NCBI RefSeq assembly: GCF_010092445.1
Contig: NZ_CP048031.1
Span: forward strand, 2,418,001 to 2,482,000
Length of the DNA stretch: 64,000 nucleotides
Direction: 5' to 3'
Origin: Shewanella sp. Arc9-LZ
Lineage (GTDB): Bacteria > Pseudomonadota > Gammaproteobacteria > Enterobacterales > Shewanellaceae
Shown: in pieces, positions 1 to 8,232 of the stretch
Layout: each line of letters opens with the position of its first letter
How positions within the stretch are numbered: the stretch's first letter is position 1
Made by a program: the position numbers and the translations under genes
The notes under the pieces: model-generated
Databases searched by the model: none
Seen by the model: only the letters and a program-made list of their open reading frames with translations
Told to the model about the DNA's origin: nothing

Positions 1-1137
1 GTACTTTTGTACAAGCGCTTGAGTGTCTTGGTCCATGTTGACGAATGCAATCATGCCTTTAAACATTCCAGGCCAACTGTTAGCGTCAAAGTGTGCTTCT
101 GCTGGTTGGGTATGACACACGCTACAACTGCTGGTATAAGTGGTGCGGGCATAATCCCAAAGTGGCTGTAAATCACTTACTAGGTAGTCTGCATCGGTCC
201 AAATTTTGGCTTCAACACGTTGCCATGTTAATCCGGTCATTGGGTCTTCTTTTTGTTCAAAGACATTCATTACACCTTCTTCTAGCGCAGCATCTTTTGA
301 TAACTGAGCCGACAGAATGTTAAGACCAAAATCGAAATAGATAACACGACCAGCACCAATTTTTTTACGCCAACCTTTAATACCAACTTGTACACGACTG
401 CCATTGGTTTCAAGTACCGTCACTTTAGTGGCAATGTTTAACGTACCAGCTTCAACATCTGTTTTTTGATTAAAATAAAGGGGTTTAGTCAAGGCGGTAA
501 AATATTGAGCACCAACCACAAGACCGGTTTCGCCAGATCCGACTTGTGCAATGAGTTCTGGTGCACGGGAAGTGCCCATGTCAGGAAGTTTGTGAGCAAT
601 ACCTTTATGGCAATCAACACAGCTCTGGTCTATCTCTGCTGCACGCTTCATTTGTTTTTGCGCCAACTTTGACATGTCATCCCATTTCATCGAGTCATAG
701 TTATGGCAGTTTTTACACGCTAAAGAGTTATCACGGTCGAAGCGTTTCCACTCACGGCTAGCCATCTCTAGACGTTTTGATTCAAATTTTTCCTCAGTAT
801 TAACGGTTTGCATCAACCAGCCCCACATATCATGTGATGCTTCAATCTTGCGACCAATTTTACGACTCCAGTTATGAGGCACGTGACAATCAGGGCAAGT
901 GGCCCGAACGCCAGAGTGATTAGACCAATGCACAGTTTGCTGTAGCTCTTGGTAGGGCTTGCTTTCCATACTGTGACAGCTAATACAGAACTCTTCAGTG
1001 TTGGTCATTTCCAGTGCGGTATTGAAACCACCCCAGAATATAATCCCCATTAAAAAAGCTGATAGGCTAATTGTGCCTAAAGTAAGATATTTGGCAGGCT
1101 GATTTAGCGTCCGCCAGGTATTAATAAACCATTTCAT
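1..1137 (-). CDS. torC: TorC pentahaem c-type cytochrome, 3' end beyond window
   Basis: Membrane-anchored quinol dehydrogenase that passes electrons to the periplasmic TMAO reductase TorA. I translated the minus strand from the ATG at 1137. An N-terminal membrane anchor (about residues 17-37) is followed by four CxxCH haem sites beginning at C51 (CISCH), C81 (CPDCH), C141 (CKNCH) and C173 (CVDCH), the NapC/NirT part. A fifth site at C338 (CSVCH) lies in the C-terminal extension that separates TorC from tetrahaem NapC. 379 codons are visible; the E. coli protein is about 390 residues, so only the last few are cut off by the window edge. torE lies just upstream on the same strand. torA and torD would be expected to the left, outside the window. 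The TorY type of the same family is possible. Confidence 0.9.
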   Translation of the reverse strand, partial: MKWFINTWRTLNQPAKYLTLGTISLSAFLMGIIFWGGFNTALEMTNTEEFCISCHSMESKPYQELQQTVHWSNHSGVRATCPDCHVPHNWSRKIGRKIEASHDMWGWLMQTVNTEEKFESKRLEMASREWKRFDRDNSLACKNCHNYDSMKWDDMSKLAQKQMKRAAEIDQSCVDCHKGIAHKLPDMGTSRAPELIAQVGSGETGLVVGAQYFTALTKPLYFNQKTDVEAGTLNIATKVTVLETNGSRVQVGIKGWRKKIGAGRVIYFDFGLNILSAQLSKDAALEEGVMNVFEQKEDPMTGLTWQRVEAKIWTDADYLVSDLQPLWDYARTTYTSSCSVCHTQPAEAHFDANSWPGMFKGMIAFVNMDQDTQALVQKY

Positions 1138-1179
1138 AACAGCATCCTTTATAAGATTGACTCATAATTTGTTTGAGGA

Positions 1180-1350
1180 TTAGTGCGCAACAACGCCACC
1201 AAATGCTTGGATCATCCAAATGACAAAACCGTACGCACTAATGCTGGTTACGGTGATAATGGGAAAAAATAAAAAAATGATAAATCCAAGAGCTTTCAGC
1301 TCCTTAGACTTAACATTACTTTTGGGGTCTACTACGTTTTTTGTTGTCAT
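1180..1350 (-). CDS. torE: TorE small membrane protein of the TMAO operon
   Basis: Reading the minus strand from the ATG at 1350 gives 56 residues starting MTTKNVVDPK and ending GGVVAH. A charged N-terminal stretch (about 1-19) precedes one long hydrophobic helix (about 20-50). Size, topology and position 42 bp upstream of torC match TorE, the NapE-related protein that opens the torECAD operon in Shewanella. Its function is unknown; it may sit with the TorC anchor in the membrane. No frameshift or unusual codons. Identification rests on context plus topology because such a short protein gives little sequence evidence. Confidence 0.8.
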   Translation of the reverse strand: MTTKNVVDPKSNVKSKELKALGFIIFLFFPIITVTSISAYGFVIWMIQAFGGVVAH

Positions 1351-1856
1351 AGCTTGCTCACTTAAAAAATTATCTTTGCTGATGACAGCTATATTAGATA
1401 ATAATTGTTAATGGCACTCAGACCGTGGATGAATGAACGTAGACAATATATGAAAGATTATGAACAGACTGAGTGAGGGGTAATTTGCGGTGAGGATTAA
1501 CAGTAAACTGCTTTATAAAACAAGTTCAGAGTGTTATCAATCGAGGGGCACATATCGTTGTTTAAGTAGCGTTGATTCATAAATCGATTATTATTTACTC
1601 AACTTTATGTTTATGAATACTATGTATCATTACCATTTTCTCAAGGATTAACAGAGCAATTCTGATACATTTTCGCTACAATATGAAAGTTAATGTTTTT
1701 GTAATCATAAATATATGATCATGGTCTTATATTGTTAAATGTGCAGTATTAATTTAATCGGTATTAAGTAAGATGATGCTGTTAGCATTTAATACCCTCT
1801 CTATGCAATAAACAGCTGAACTTAAACACTTAGATAAACGGACTAAAGAGAAATAA
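1351..1856. other. Divergent promoter region torE / nspS-like gene
   Basis: About 500 bp without a supported gene. The torE-proximal end holds the TorR-like boxes. The rest is very A/T-rich and presumably carries the plus-strand promoter of the PotD-like gene. I see no hairpin, repeat or small ORF that I would defend. Confidence 0.5.
1429..1467 (-). promoter_or_regulatory. TorR-box-like decamer repeats upstream of torE
   Basis: On the minus strand this stretch reads CTGTTCATAA directly followed by TCTTTCATAT and, 8 nt later, CGTTCATTCA. The known TorR box is the decamer CTGTTCATAT in direct repeat. The first copy matches 9 of 10 and the second 7 of 10; the third is weaker. Orientation and distance (about 80-115 bp before the torE start) fit a TorR-activated promoter. 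torR, torS and torT are not in the window. Confidence 0.6.
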
Positions 1857-2900
1857 ATGAGTCTATCAAGTATTAGTAAACTACTCATAACATCAATATT
1901 TATGATTTTCTCTAGTGCAGTATGCGCTGAGAATATTAATATTTATACTTGGGAAGATTATTTTTCTGATGATGTTCTCGCTGAATTTGAACAAAAAACG
2001 GGTCACAAAGTAACCTTGACCTATTATGACAGCGAACCAGATCGAGATGCATTGCTACTCAGTGAGAAAGCTAAAAATTTTAATATTGTGTTGATTGATA
2101 GTTTAATGCTGGGCATTAATTCAAAAAAACAACCTATGTATCGGTTTTCCGAAAAATCTGTGCCAACCATAGTGAACCATAATCCTAAATGGCGTCAGGC
2201 ATGTGGCGACGTTGGTGTGCCTTACGCGAAAGGAACTATTGGCATTGCCTATCGGCAAAGTGTCAGCAAAACACCTATTACTTCCTGGACTCAGCTTTTT
2301 AAACCACCCGTAGAGCACCAAAATAGGGTATTAATGATAAAAGATAATCTTGATACCGCCGCCATTGCTTTAATTGCCAATAATTTACCTCCGTTTTCTG
2401 AAAATAAAGACGACTTAAAAGTTGCTTTCGACACATTAAAGCAACAAGAGCCTTATTTATTAGGATATCAATATCTATTAACGCACACAGCCATTCATCA
2501 AGAAAAAAGCCAAGCCAGTTTGGCTATGGTTTATGGTGGCGATATTGCAACAATAACTAAAAATAGTGGTCAAGATGATTGGAAGTATGTTGTTCCAGAT
2601 GAAGGTACACTGTTTTGGGTTGATTGCTTAGCTATCCCGTTTGAAAAAAATGCGACACAAGCAACCTTATCGTTTTTGAATTATATTAATGAACCACAAG
2701 TGGCGATTAGGGTGGTAGAAGAAATTTTATTCTCTACGACCAATGATGCTGCTGTTGAGTTAGGAAGTGAAAGCTACTTATCGGATCCTGATTTGTTTAT
2801 TTCTCCAGAGATCCAAGCGCGGAGTAGTTTTTATCAGCATATTAGTAACGAATCAATGTTATTGCGTCAGAGAATGAATAACTTGCTAAAAGATAAATAA
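1857..2900 (+). CDS. nspS: PotD/NspS-like periplasmic polyamine-binding protein
   Basis: 347-residue secreted solute-binding protein. A signal peptide (about 1-24, ending ...SAVCA) is followed by ENINIYTWEDYFSDDVLAEF, the typical start of mature spermidine/putrescine-binding PotD proteins, and a full two-lobe length. No ABC permease or ATPase is nearby. Instead the gene sits 3 bp before a GGDEF/EAL membrane protein, as in the Vibrio cholerae nspS-mbaA pair, where the binding protein signals polyamine levels to the c-di-GMP enzyme. I infer a sensory rather than transport role. The ligand is not established. The symbol is by analogy. Confidence 0.7.
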   Translation: MSLSSISKLLITSIFMIFSSAVCAENINIYTWEDYFSDDVLAEFEQKTGHKVTLTYYDSEPDRDALLLSEKAKNFNIVLIDSLMLGINSKKQPMYRFSEKSVPTIVNHNPKWRQACGDVGVPYAKGTIGIAYRQSVSKTPITSWTQLFKPPVEHQNRVLMIKDNLDTAAIALIANNLPPFSENKDDLKVAFDTLKQQEPYLLGYQYLLTHTAIHQEKSQASLAMVYGGDIATITKNSGQDDWKYVVPDEGTLFWVDCLAIPFEKNATQATLSFLNYINEPQVAIRVVEEILFSTTNDAAVELGSESYLSDPDLFISPEIQARSSFYQHISNESMLLRQRMNNLLKDK

Positions 2901-2903
2901 CTC

Positions 2904-5309
2904 ATGAAGCTAAGAAAACGGATTAACTTGATTTTACTACCCGCTATCGCGGTAGTATTTTTTACGTTTTCTTTTTTCTTTTATCAATCAGCTAAAAATA
3001 ATATTATTGATGCTGCTCTGAGTGCTTTCTCATATCAATTTGAGCGCATAGCAAGCCGTGGTGCTGCAGAGGTTATTGCGGTTGAGAGCATGATTAATTC
3101 TCAACTGCAAAGTAAAGAAGCGGCTGATTTATTTCACAATGCTAAAGCAGATGAAATTGATATTAGAGTGAGTGCGCAGTTTGTAGACCGGTTGATTAAA
3201 TCGAGTGACAGTAAGATTATTCAAGACATTGCTATTTTTAACTTACGTGAAAAGCCTATCAGTTACATCAATTTTGAAGATCCTTTTGTGGATGCTTCAG
3301 TGACAGATTCAACTCATTTTTTGATAAACAAAATCAATGACGCTATAGCAAAAAAAAATCGTCAACGGATATATGCTCACTACTACCAAATTACCGCCAC
3401 AGAGACTGAGCATGATGAGATCCAGTTATTTCGTATTTTTTCTCCTTATCTTTTAGTGTCACAACCTTTATATAATTACACCAACGATTTAGTCGTCATT
3501 CAAACTAGGTTAAAACCGAATTATCTTAAAAGTATTTTTAATCAAGAGATTAGTCAGTATCAGGAATACCTTTCGGTTAAAATGTTTACGCTTCCTTTAA
3601 CAGAGAAAGCGCTTAATAATGATATTGTTGTGCAACAGATTGAAGGCGTAGATTCATATCATTTTACGGTAAAAGTATTTGATGGCATTGTGAACATCAG
3701 TCTAAAAAAAGCATTTTTTAACTCATCATTAATGAATTTAAAAATCAAAATTGGATTAGGCGCCCTGGCATTATCTTTATTTTGTTACTTTATTCTACAT
3801 TTGTTGATCTATAAACAAATTATTCGCCCAATCACTGAATTGGCAGAAGGTGTTAATGGAGTTAAGAAAGGTAATAGTGATTCACTTATTCTGTTAAATA
3901 CTAACGATGAAGTTGCAGAACTCAATAATAGTTATCTTGCATTAATTGAACGTATTCAGCAGTTAGCCAACAATGATGAGTTAACCAGCCTTGCTAATAG
4001 AGCATACTTCAACCGAGAACTAGATCATAAACTCGACTCGTCTGAGGCTGAGACTAGCACGTTAGGTTTGTTGTTTATCGATTTAGATAATTTTAAATAC
4101 GTTAATGATAATTTTGGCCACGAGGCCGGCGATCGTGTTTTGGTCAACTTTGCTAACAGGTTGACAAACTCATTAAGAAAAACTAGCCGTGCATTAAAAC
4201 AACAACAATATCAATGTATCGCGCGTTTAGGTGGTGACGAGTTTGTGGTATTGCTTGAAGGACTGCCTAATGTGGAAGAGCTAGAAGCGATAGCTCAACG
4301 CATTGTAGGGCTTTTTGATTTGGGATTTGAGGTTGACGGTAAAACTTATGATGTCCATGCCAGTATTGGCATAGCATTCCAGTTTGGTAACAAACTTAAA
4401 GCGGATACATTTTTACAGCAAGCTGATAGTGCCATGTATGCTGCAAAAAAAGCGGGGAAAAATAGTTATTGTACTTATGACGACTCGTTAGATAATCAAT
4501 TAAAAGAGCAGAAATATATTGATTCTGAGGTATCAAAAGCGTTACGTGAAAATTCCTTGTATCTGGTTTATTTACCATACTACGATACTGAAACACTTGA
4601 AGTGAAAGGTTTTGAGGTGTTGCTAAGGGCCCCAGAGTTAGAGAAGAAAGGCATTGGCCCTGATAAGTTTATTTCGATAGCAGAGCAAAGTGATCTGATT
4701 ACAAAAATTGATTTATGGGTCATCAATGAAGCATTGAGTAAGCTAGCAAATCTGCGAAGTATGCAAGGGTTTGACGGTACACTTGCTATCAATATTTCAT
4801 CTCGAGAGCTGTTTAATGATGGTTTCGTAGCCGAAGTTTCGTCTTTAATGGATCAATATGAAACACCGCCTTATAAAATTATATTCGAAATAGCAGAAGC
4901 TCCGCTGCTTACGAAAGATAAAAAAGTATTAGTTAATCTCACTAGGCTAAAAGCATTGGGGATAAAAATTGCCATTGATAACTTTGGGATAAATTATTCA
5001 GCTTTTAGCCATTTAAATCATTTTAGATTGGACTCATTAAAAATTGATCGCTCATTCCTACTGCAAATGAGAGATGTTCAAATGGGCAATAAACCGCTGA
5101 TTGATATTATTTACGACCTTGCCAATATCCATGGGTTAGATGTTGTCATAGAAGGGGTGCAAAGCGAACAAGAATTAAATCATGTCAAAAATTTAGGCTG
5201 CAATACTGTCCAAGGTTTTTATTTGTCAAAACCATTAGATTGGAGCCAAGCTCAAGCCTTAGTGAATAAAACAAATGTAAGTTATTTAACCACGAATAAA
5301 AGTCGCTAA
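2904..5309 (+). CDS. mbaA: MbaA-like membrane GGDEF/EAL c-di-GMP protein
   Basis: 801 residues: TM1 about 8-28, periplasmic sensor region about 30-285, TM2 about 287-307, HAMP linker, GGDEF domain about 365-525 and EAL domain about 535-790. The diguanylate cyclase signature LGGDEF is intact near residue 442. I see no RxxD inhibitory site five residues before it. The EAL motif reads EVLLR (E570), as in V. cholerae MbaA. The second metal motif, normally DDFGTGYS, is DNFGINYS (D692-N693), while KIDRSF is kept. Phosphodiesterase activity is therefore uncertain. Length and gene pairing match MbaA (about 790 residues). Probably co-transcribed with the PotD-like gene only 3 bp upstream. Confidence 0.75.
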   Translation: MKLRKRINLILLPAIAVVFFTFSFFFYQSAKNNIIDAALSAFSYQFERIASRGAAEVIAVESMINSQLQSKEAADLFHNAKADEIDIRVSAQFVDRLIKSSDSKIIQDIAIFNLREKPISYINFEDPFVDASVTDSTHFLINKINDAIAKKNRQRIYAHYYQITATETEHDEIQLFRIFSPYLLVSQPLYNYTNDLVVIQTRLKPNYLKSIFNQEISQYQEYLSVKMFTLPLTEKALNNDIVVQQIEGVDSYHFTVKVFDGIVNISLKKAFFNSSLMNLKIKIGLGALALSLFCYFILHLLIYKQIIRPITELAEGVNGVKKGNSDSLILLNTNDEVAELNNSYLALIERIQQLANNDELTSLANRAYFNRELDHKLDSSEAETSTLGLLFIDLDNFKYVNDNFGHEAGDRVLVNFANRLTNSLRKTSRALKQQQYQCIARLGGDEFVVLLEGLPNVEELEAIAQRIVGLFDLGFEVDGKTYDVHASIGIAFQFGNKLKADTFLQQADSAMYAAKKAGKNSYCTYDDSLDNQLKEQKYIDSEVSKALRENSLYLVYLPYYDTETLEVKGFEVLLRAPELEKKGIGPDKFISIAEQSDLITKIDLWVINEALSKLANLRSMQGFDGTLAINISSRELFNDGFVAEVSSLMDQYETPPYKIIFEIAEAPLLTKDKKVLVNLTRLKALGIKIAIDNFGINYSAFSHLNHFRLDSLKIDRSFLLQMRDVQMGNKPLIDIIYDLANIHGLDVVIEGVQSEQELNHVKNLGCNTVQGFYLSKPLDWSQAQALVNKTNVSYLTTNKSR

Positions 5310-5329
5310 CTATTTTTTGTGATTAAAAA

Positions 5330-5917
5330 CTAGGCTAATAAAGGGCTAAATTTAGCCAATTCAGCAGCATTATGTACGGCTAGTTTCTTAATGATTTTAG
5401 AACGATGTACCTCAATCGTGCGCAGAGAAAGGTATAATTTGTCGGCCATTTGTTTGTTGGTTTTGCCTTCTATTAATAGATGTAATACTTGGATTTCACG
5501 TTCTGTTAAGGTGTTATATCGTTGTTTTAGCAGAATAGATTCAAACATTTTATGGCTACACGTAAAAGCTTTTTCTATAGCAACAACCAGTTCTTTCCCG
5601 TTAACGGGTTTTTGAAAAAAATCACAAGCACCTTGTCTAAATGCATTTACCGCCATCGGCAGATCACCGTGACCCGTTAAAAAGATGATACCTAGTGGAC
5701 TGTTAGCGGCAATTAATTTTTGTTGTAGTTCTTGGCCAGTAATTTCTGGCATTTTGCTGTCCACGATAAGACAACCTGGTTGGGTAGTATCAATGGTGTT
5801 AATAAACGAAATGGCACTATTGAAAACCTGTAAGTTGTATTCATATTGCAATAGCATAAATTGCATAGAATCAAGAATTGCTAGGTCATCATCCACCATA
5901 TAAATATCTTTAATCAT
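5330..5917 (-). CDS. thsR: FixJ/TtrR-family response regulator (ThsR-like)
   Basis: 195 residues. The receiver domain (about 1-120) has acidic DDD near residue 10, phospho-acceptor D53 in IVDSKMPE, T81 and K103 (FFQKP). The LuxR-type helix-turn-helix (about 132-190, LTEREIQVLHLL...) is of the FixJ class. It is transcribed away from the sensor kinase at 6120, and both lie next to a thiosulfate/polysulfide-type reductase operon. This is the arrangement of thsRS (often mis-annotated as ttrRS) in Shewanella, whose regulator activates the phs promoter in response to thiosulfate. The tetrathionate regulator TtrR is the alternative; the neighbouring reductase favours ThsR. Confidence 0.65.
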   Translation of the reverse strand: MIKDIYMVDDDLAILDSMQFMLLQYEYNLQVFNSAISFINTIDTTQPGCLIVDSKMPEITGQELQQKLIAANSPLGIIFLTGHGDLPMAVNAFRQGACDFFQKPVNGKELVVAIEKAFTCSHKMFESILLKQRYNTLTEREIQVLHLLIEGKTNKQMADKLYLSLRTIEVHRSKIIKKLAVHNAAELAKFSPLLA

Positions 5918-6119
5918 ATGTAGTATCGATTTATTAAATGTTAATACAGTGTAATCATTGTTGGTTGTGGATCAAGTTGTTCGGTTGCTTTTGTGCTGTG
6001 CGTATCTGTTTTGTTAATTAAGTTGCACTACACTGAGTTTGTTGCATAAAAACGGATTACTTTGTTTATTAACTAAGTACCGATTAACTAAATGTTGTCA
6101 GATGGCTAAAAGGTTACGG

Positions 6120-7979
6120 ATGCGAATTGAAACTTTGCTGATTGGAGCACTTTCATTAATTCTTGCTGGATATTTAACTCAAGCAAGTGCGCAGCCTGTC
6201 ACACCAGATGCGGTCATTGAAAAACCCATTACGACTCAAGCTCATGCTGAAGTACATTACCGAGTTGCAGTGCTTGCCAATTATGGTGTGGCTAAAAGTA
6301 TTGAACGCTGGCAGCCATTAATGGACTATTTAAGCCAAAATGTTGCCAATGCCAGCTTTGAGGTTGTGCCGTTAGACTTCAACAACATGAATAAAAAGCT
6401 AATCAGCGGCGACATACAGTTTGTTGTCACCAATCCTGGCCACTACTTTAATATGAGTGGCGACTATCCCATTTCCTGGTTAGCCACCATGAAGAGCAAT
6501 CAACATAATGGCAGCACTTTTGCGATAGGTGCGACTATTATCGTCCGTAAAGACAGTCATTTGCTCAGCGTAGACGATCTTGCTGGCCATTCAGTGGTGG
6601 CCAGTGATCCTAATGCATTAGGAGGGTACCAAGCCGCGATAGGGCTTATCCATTCGATGGATTATTCGACCAGTAACTTCTTTTCCAAAGTGACGTTTCT
6701 CGGTTTTCCGCTTGAACCGCTTATTTATCAAGTCCGCGATGGCACAGCAGATATAGCCATTACTCCATTTTGTACTTTAGAACAAATGGTAGCTGAGGGT
6801 TATATCAAGGCTAGCGATTATCGGGTAATAAATGATGTCACTCCTGCCGATTATGAATGTGCCGTCAGCACCCCTTTATACCCTAATTGGTCGTTTGCAT
6901 CGTCGGATGCGGTGCCGTTAATGGTGAGAACGGGGATAACCCGAGCATTACTGTCGATAAGTATGGATGACCCAGCGTCAATTATAGGACAGAACCGGGG
7001 ATGGGCTGCCCCCATTAGCCAGTTTCAAGTGGTTAAATTGTTTAATGACCTAAACTTAAATGCGGATGATAGCCCTGTGCATCTTCAAGTGTGGCAATGG
7101 ATAAAGCTCAATCAAAAATGGGGCTTTAGTTTATTGGGTCTATTTGTTATCGCGACCATTTACCATCTTTGGCTGGAATATAAATTTAGACAAAAGAGCG
7201 AGTTCTTAATCAATACAGAGCGCCAATTGAAAAATAAAGCATTGCAGCTTGAGCGCATGCAAAGCGCAGCAATATTAGGTGAAATAGGAGCAGGTTTAGC
7301 TCACGAGCTCAACCAACCCATTGCGGCCATCACGCAATATAGTGAAGGCGGGATGATTGAGCAGGCAAAAAATATTGGTACAAACTCAGTACAATACCAA
7401 TTACTTGAAAAAATACACCAGCAGTCAATGCGTGCCGGAGAAATTGTTCATAGGATCAGAGAATTGTTGCAACGAAAAGGTACTGCAAGTACTGAGTTTG
7501 ATGCACAAGAACAATTAATGGTTTGCCTAGACTTACTCGAAAATGAATTCGAAAAAGAAAAAATCAACATCAAAACTCAATTGACTACCACTGAAATTAA
7601 GCTGCAAGGCGATAAAGTTGGTTTTTGTCAGGTGTTGATTAATGTGTTGAAAAACGCCATTGATGCGGTGTCTGAAAAAGAATTCTCGCTTCATAGCCGC
7701 AAACGAATACTGATAGATTTACACATTGTTGATCAAAGTTTACAATTGAAAATTTATGATAATGGTATTGGGTTAACCTGTGCTAACGATGATTTTAAAA
7801 CAAGTTTCTTTTCTACCAAAGCCAATGGATTAGGGCTAGGGTTGGCCATTTGCAGTGATGTTATTGCTCTTTTTGGTGGCCAGATTAACTTATCAAAATG
7901 TAAAGATGACCCGAGCTCACCTTGGCGATATGGATGTCGGGTTCTCATTGTTATCCCATTAAATGCTATGCCCGATTAA
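6120..7979 (+). CDS. thsS: PhnD-type periplasmic-sensing histidine kinase (ThsS/TtrS-like)
   Basis: Sensor kinase of about 619 residues. A signal peptide (MRIETLLIGALSLILAG...) leads into a PhnD-like periplasmic ligand domain (about 45-310), a single TM segment (about 340-360, WGFSLLGLFVIATIYHLW), a HisKA helix with H395 in GLAHELNQP, and an HATPase domain with N box (NVLKNAIDAV), DNGIGL and a GLGLGL G2 box. I chose the ATG at 6120 because AAGG stands 6 nt before it. An ATG at 6102 and a TTG at 6039 are in frame but lack a good ribosome site. This domain order is that of TtrS/ThsS, sensors of tetrathionate and thiosulfate. It most likely controls the psr/phs operon that follows at 8233. Confidence 0.65.
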   Translation: MRIETLLIGALSLILAGYLTQASAQPVTPDAVIEKPITTQAHAEVHYRVAVLANYGVAKSIERWQPLMDYLSQNVANASFEVVPLDFNNMNKKLISGDIQFVVTNPGHYFNMSGDYPISWLATMKSNQHNGSTFAIGATIIVRKDSHLLSVDDLAGHSVVASDPNALGGYQAAIGLIHSMDYSTSNFFSKVTFLGFPLEPLIYQVRDGTADIAITPFCTLEQMVAEGYIKASDYRVINDVTPADYECAVSTPLYPNWSFASSDAVPLMVRTGITRALLSISMDDPASIIGQNRGWAAPISQFQVVKLFNDLNLNADDSPVHLQVWQWIKLNQKWGFSLLGLFVIATIYHLWLEYKFRQKSEFLINTERQLKNKALQLERMQSAAILGEIGAGLAHELNQPIAAITQYSEGGMIEQAKNIGTNSVQYQLLEKIHQQSMRAGEIVHRIRELLQRKGTASTEFDAQEQLMVCLDLLENEFEKEKINIKTQLTTTEIKLQGDKVGFCQVLINVLKNAIDAVSEKEFSLHSRKRILIDLHIVDQSLQLKIYDNGIGLTCANDDFKTSFFSTKANGLGLGLAICSDVIALFGGQINLSKCKDDPSSPWRYGCRVLIVIPLNAMPD

Positions 7980-8054
7980 TCAATCAAATACCCCTGGTAA
8001 CTTTTATTCCAACCTGTCTTTTTTGGCTTATCTCATTTTATTGAGATGTTAAAC

Positions 8055-8103
8055 CGTGACATCAATCAAATCACGCCCCTCAATGTGGTTTACCACAATA
8101 CCC
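8055..8103 (+). promoter_or_regulatory. Candidate operator region upstream of psrA/phsA
   Basis: Two inverted repeats lie 130-180 bp before psrA. CGTGA (8055-8059) and TCACG (8071-8075) flank 11 nt. TGTGGT (8084-8089) and ACCACA (8092-8097) flank 2 nt. A response-regulator dimer of the FixJ class could use such sites. The 11-bp sequence ATCAATCAAAT inside the first repeat also occurs at 7979-7989. No binding data; assignment to ThsR is inference. Confidence 0.35.
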
Positions 8104-8232
8104 TTAGTTTACTTATGGAATAACAATGGTGTTAGCGATGATGCTGACTACAGTTTGGGTTTGGTTAGTACCATTAATAATAAGTAAACAGAGAAAAACT
8201 TCGTGCTTCGTTGAAGATGAAGGGGGGCAATC

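Noticed and set aside
8055..8075. CRP site in the psrA promoter
   Set aside because: The CGTGA and TCACG halves are separated by 11 nt, whereas CRP needs 6.
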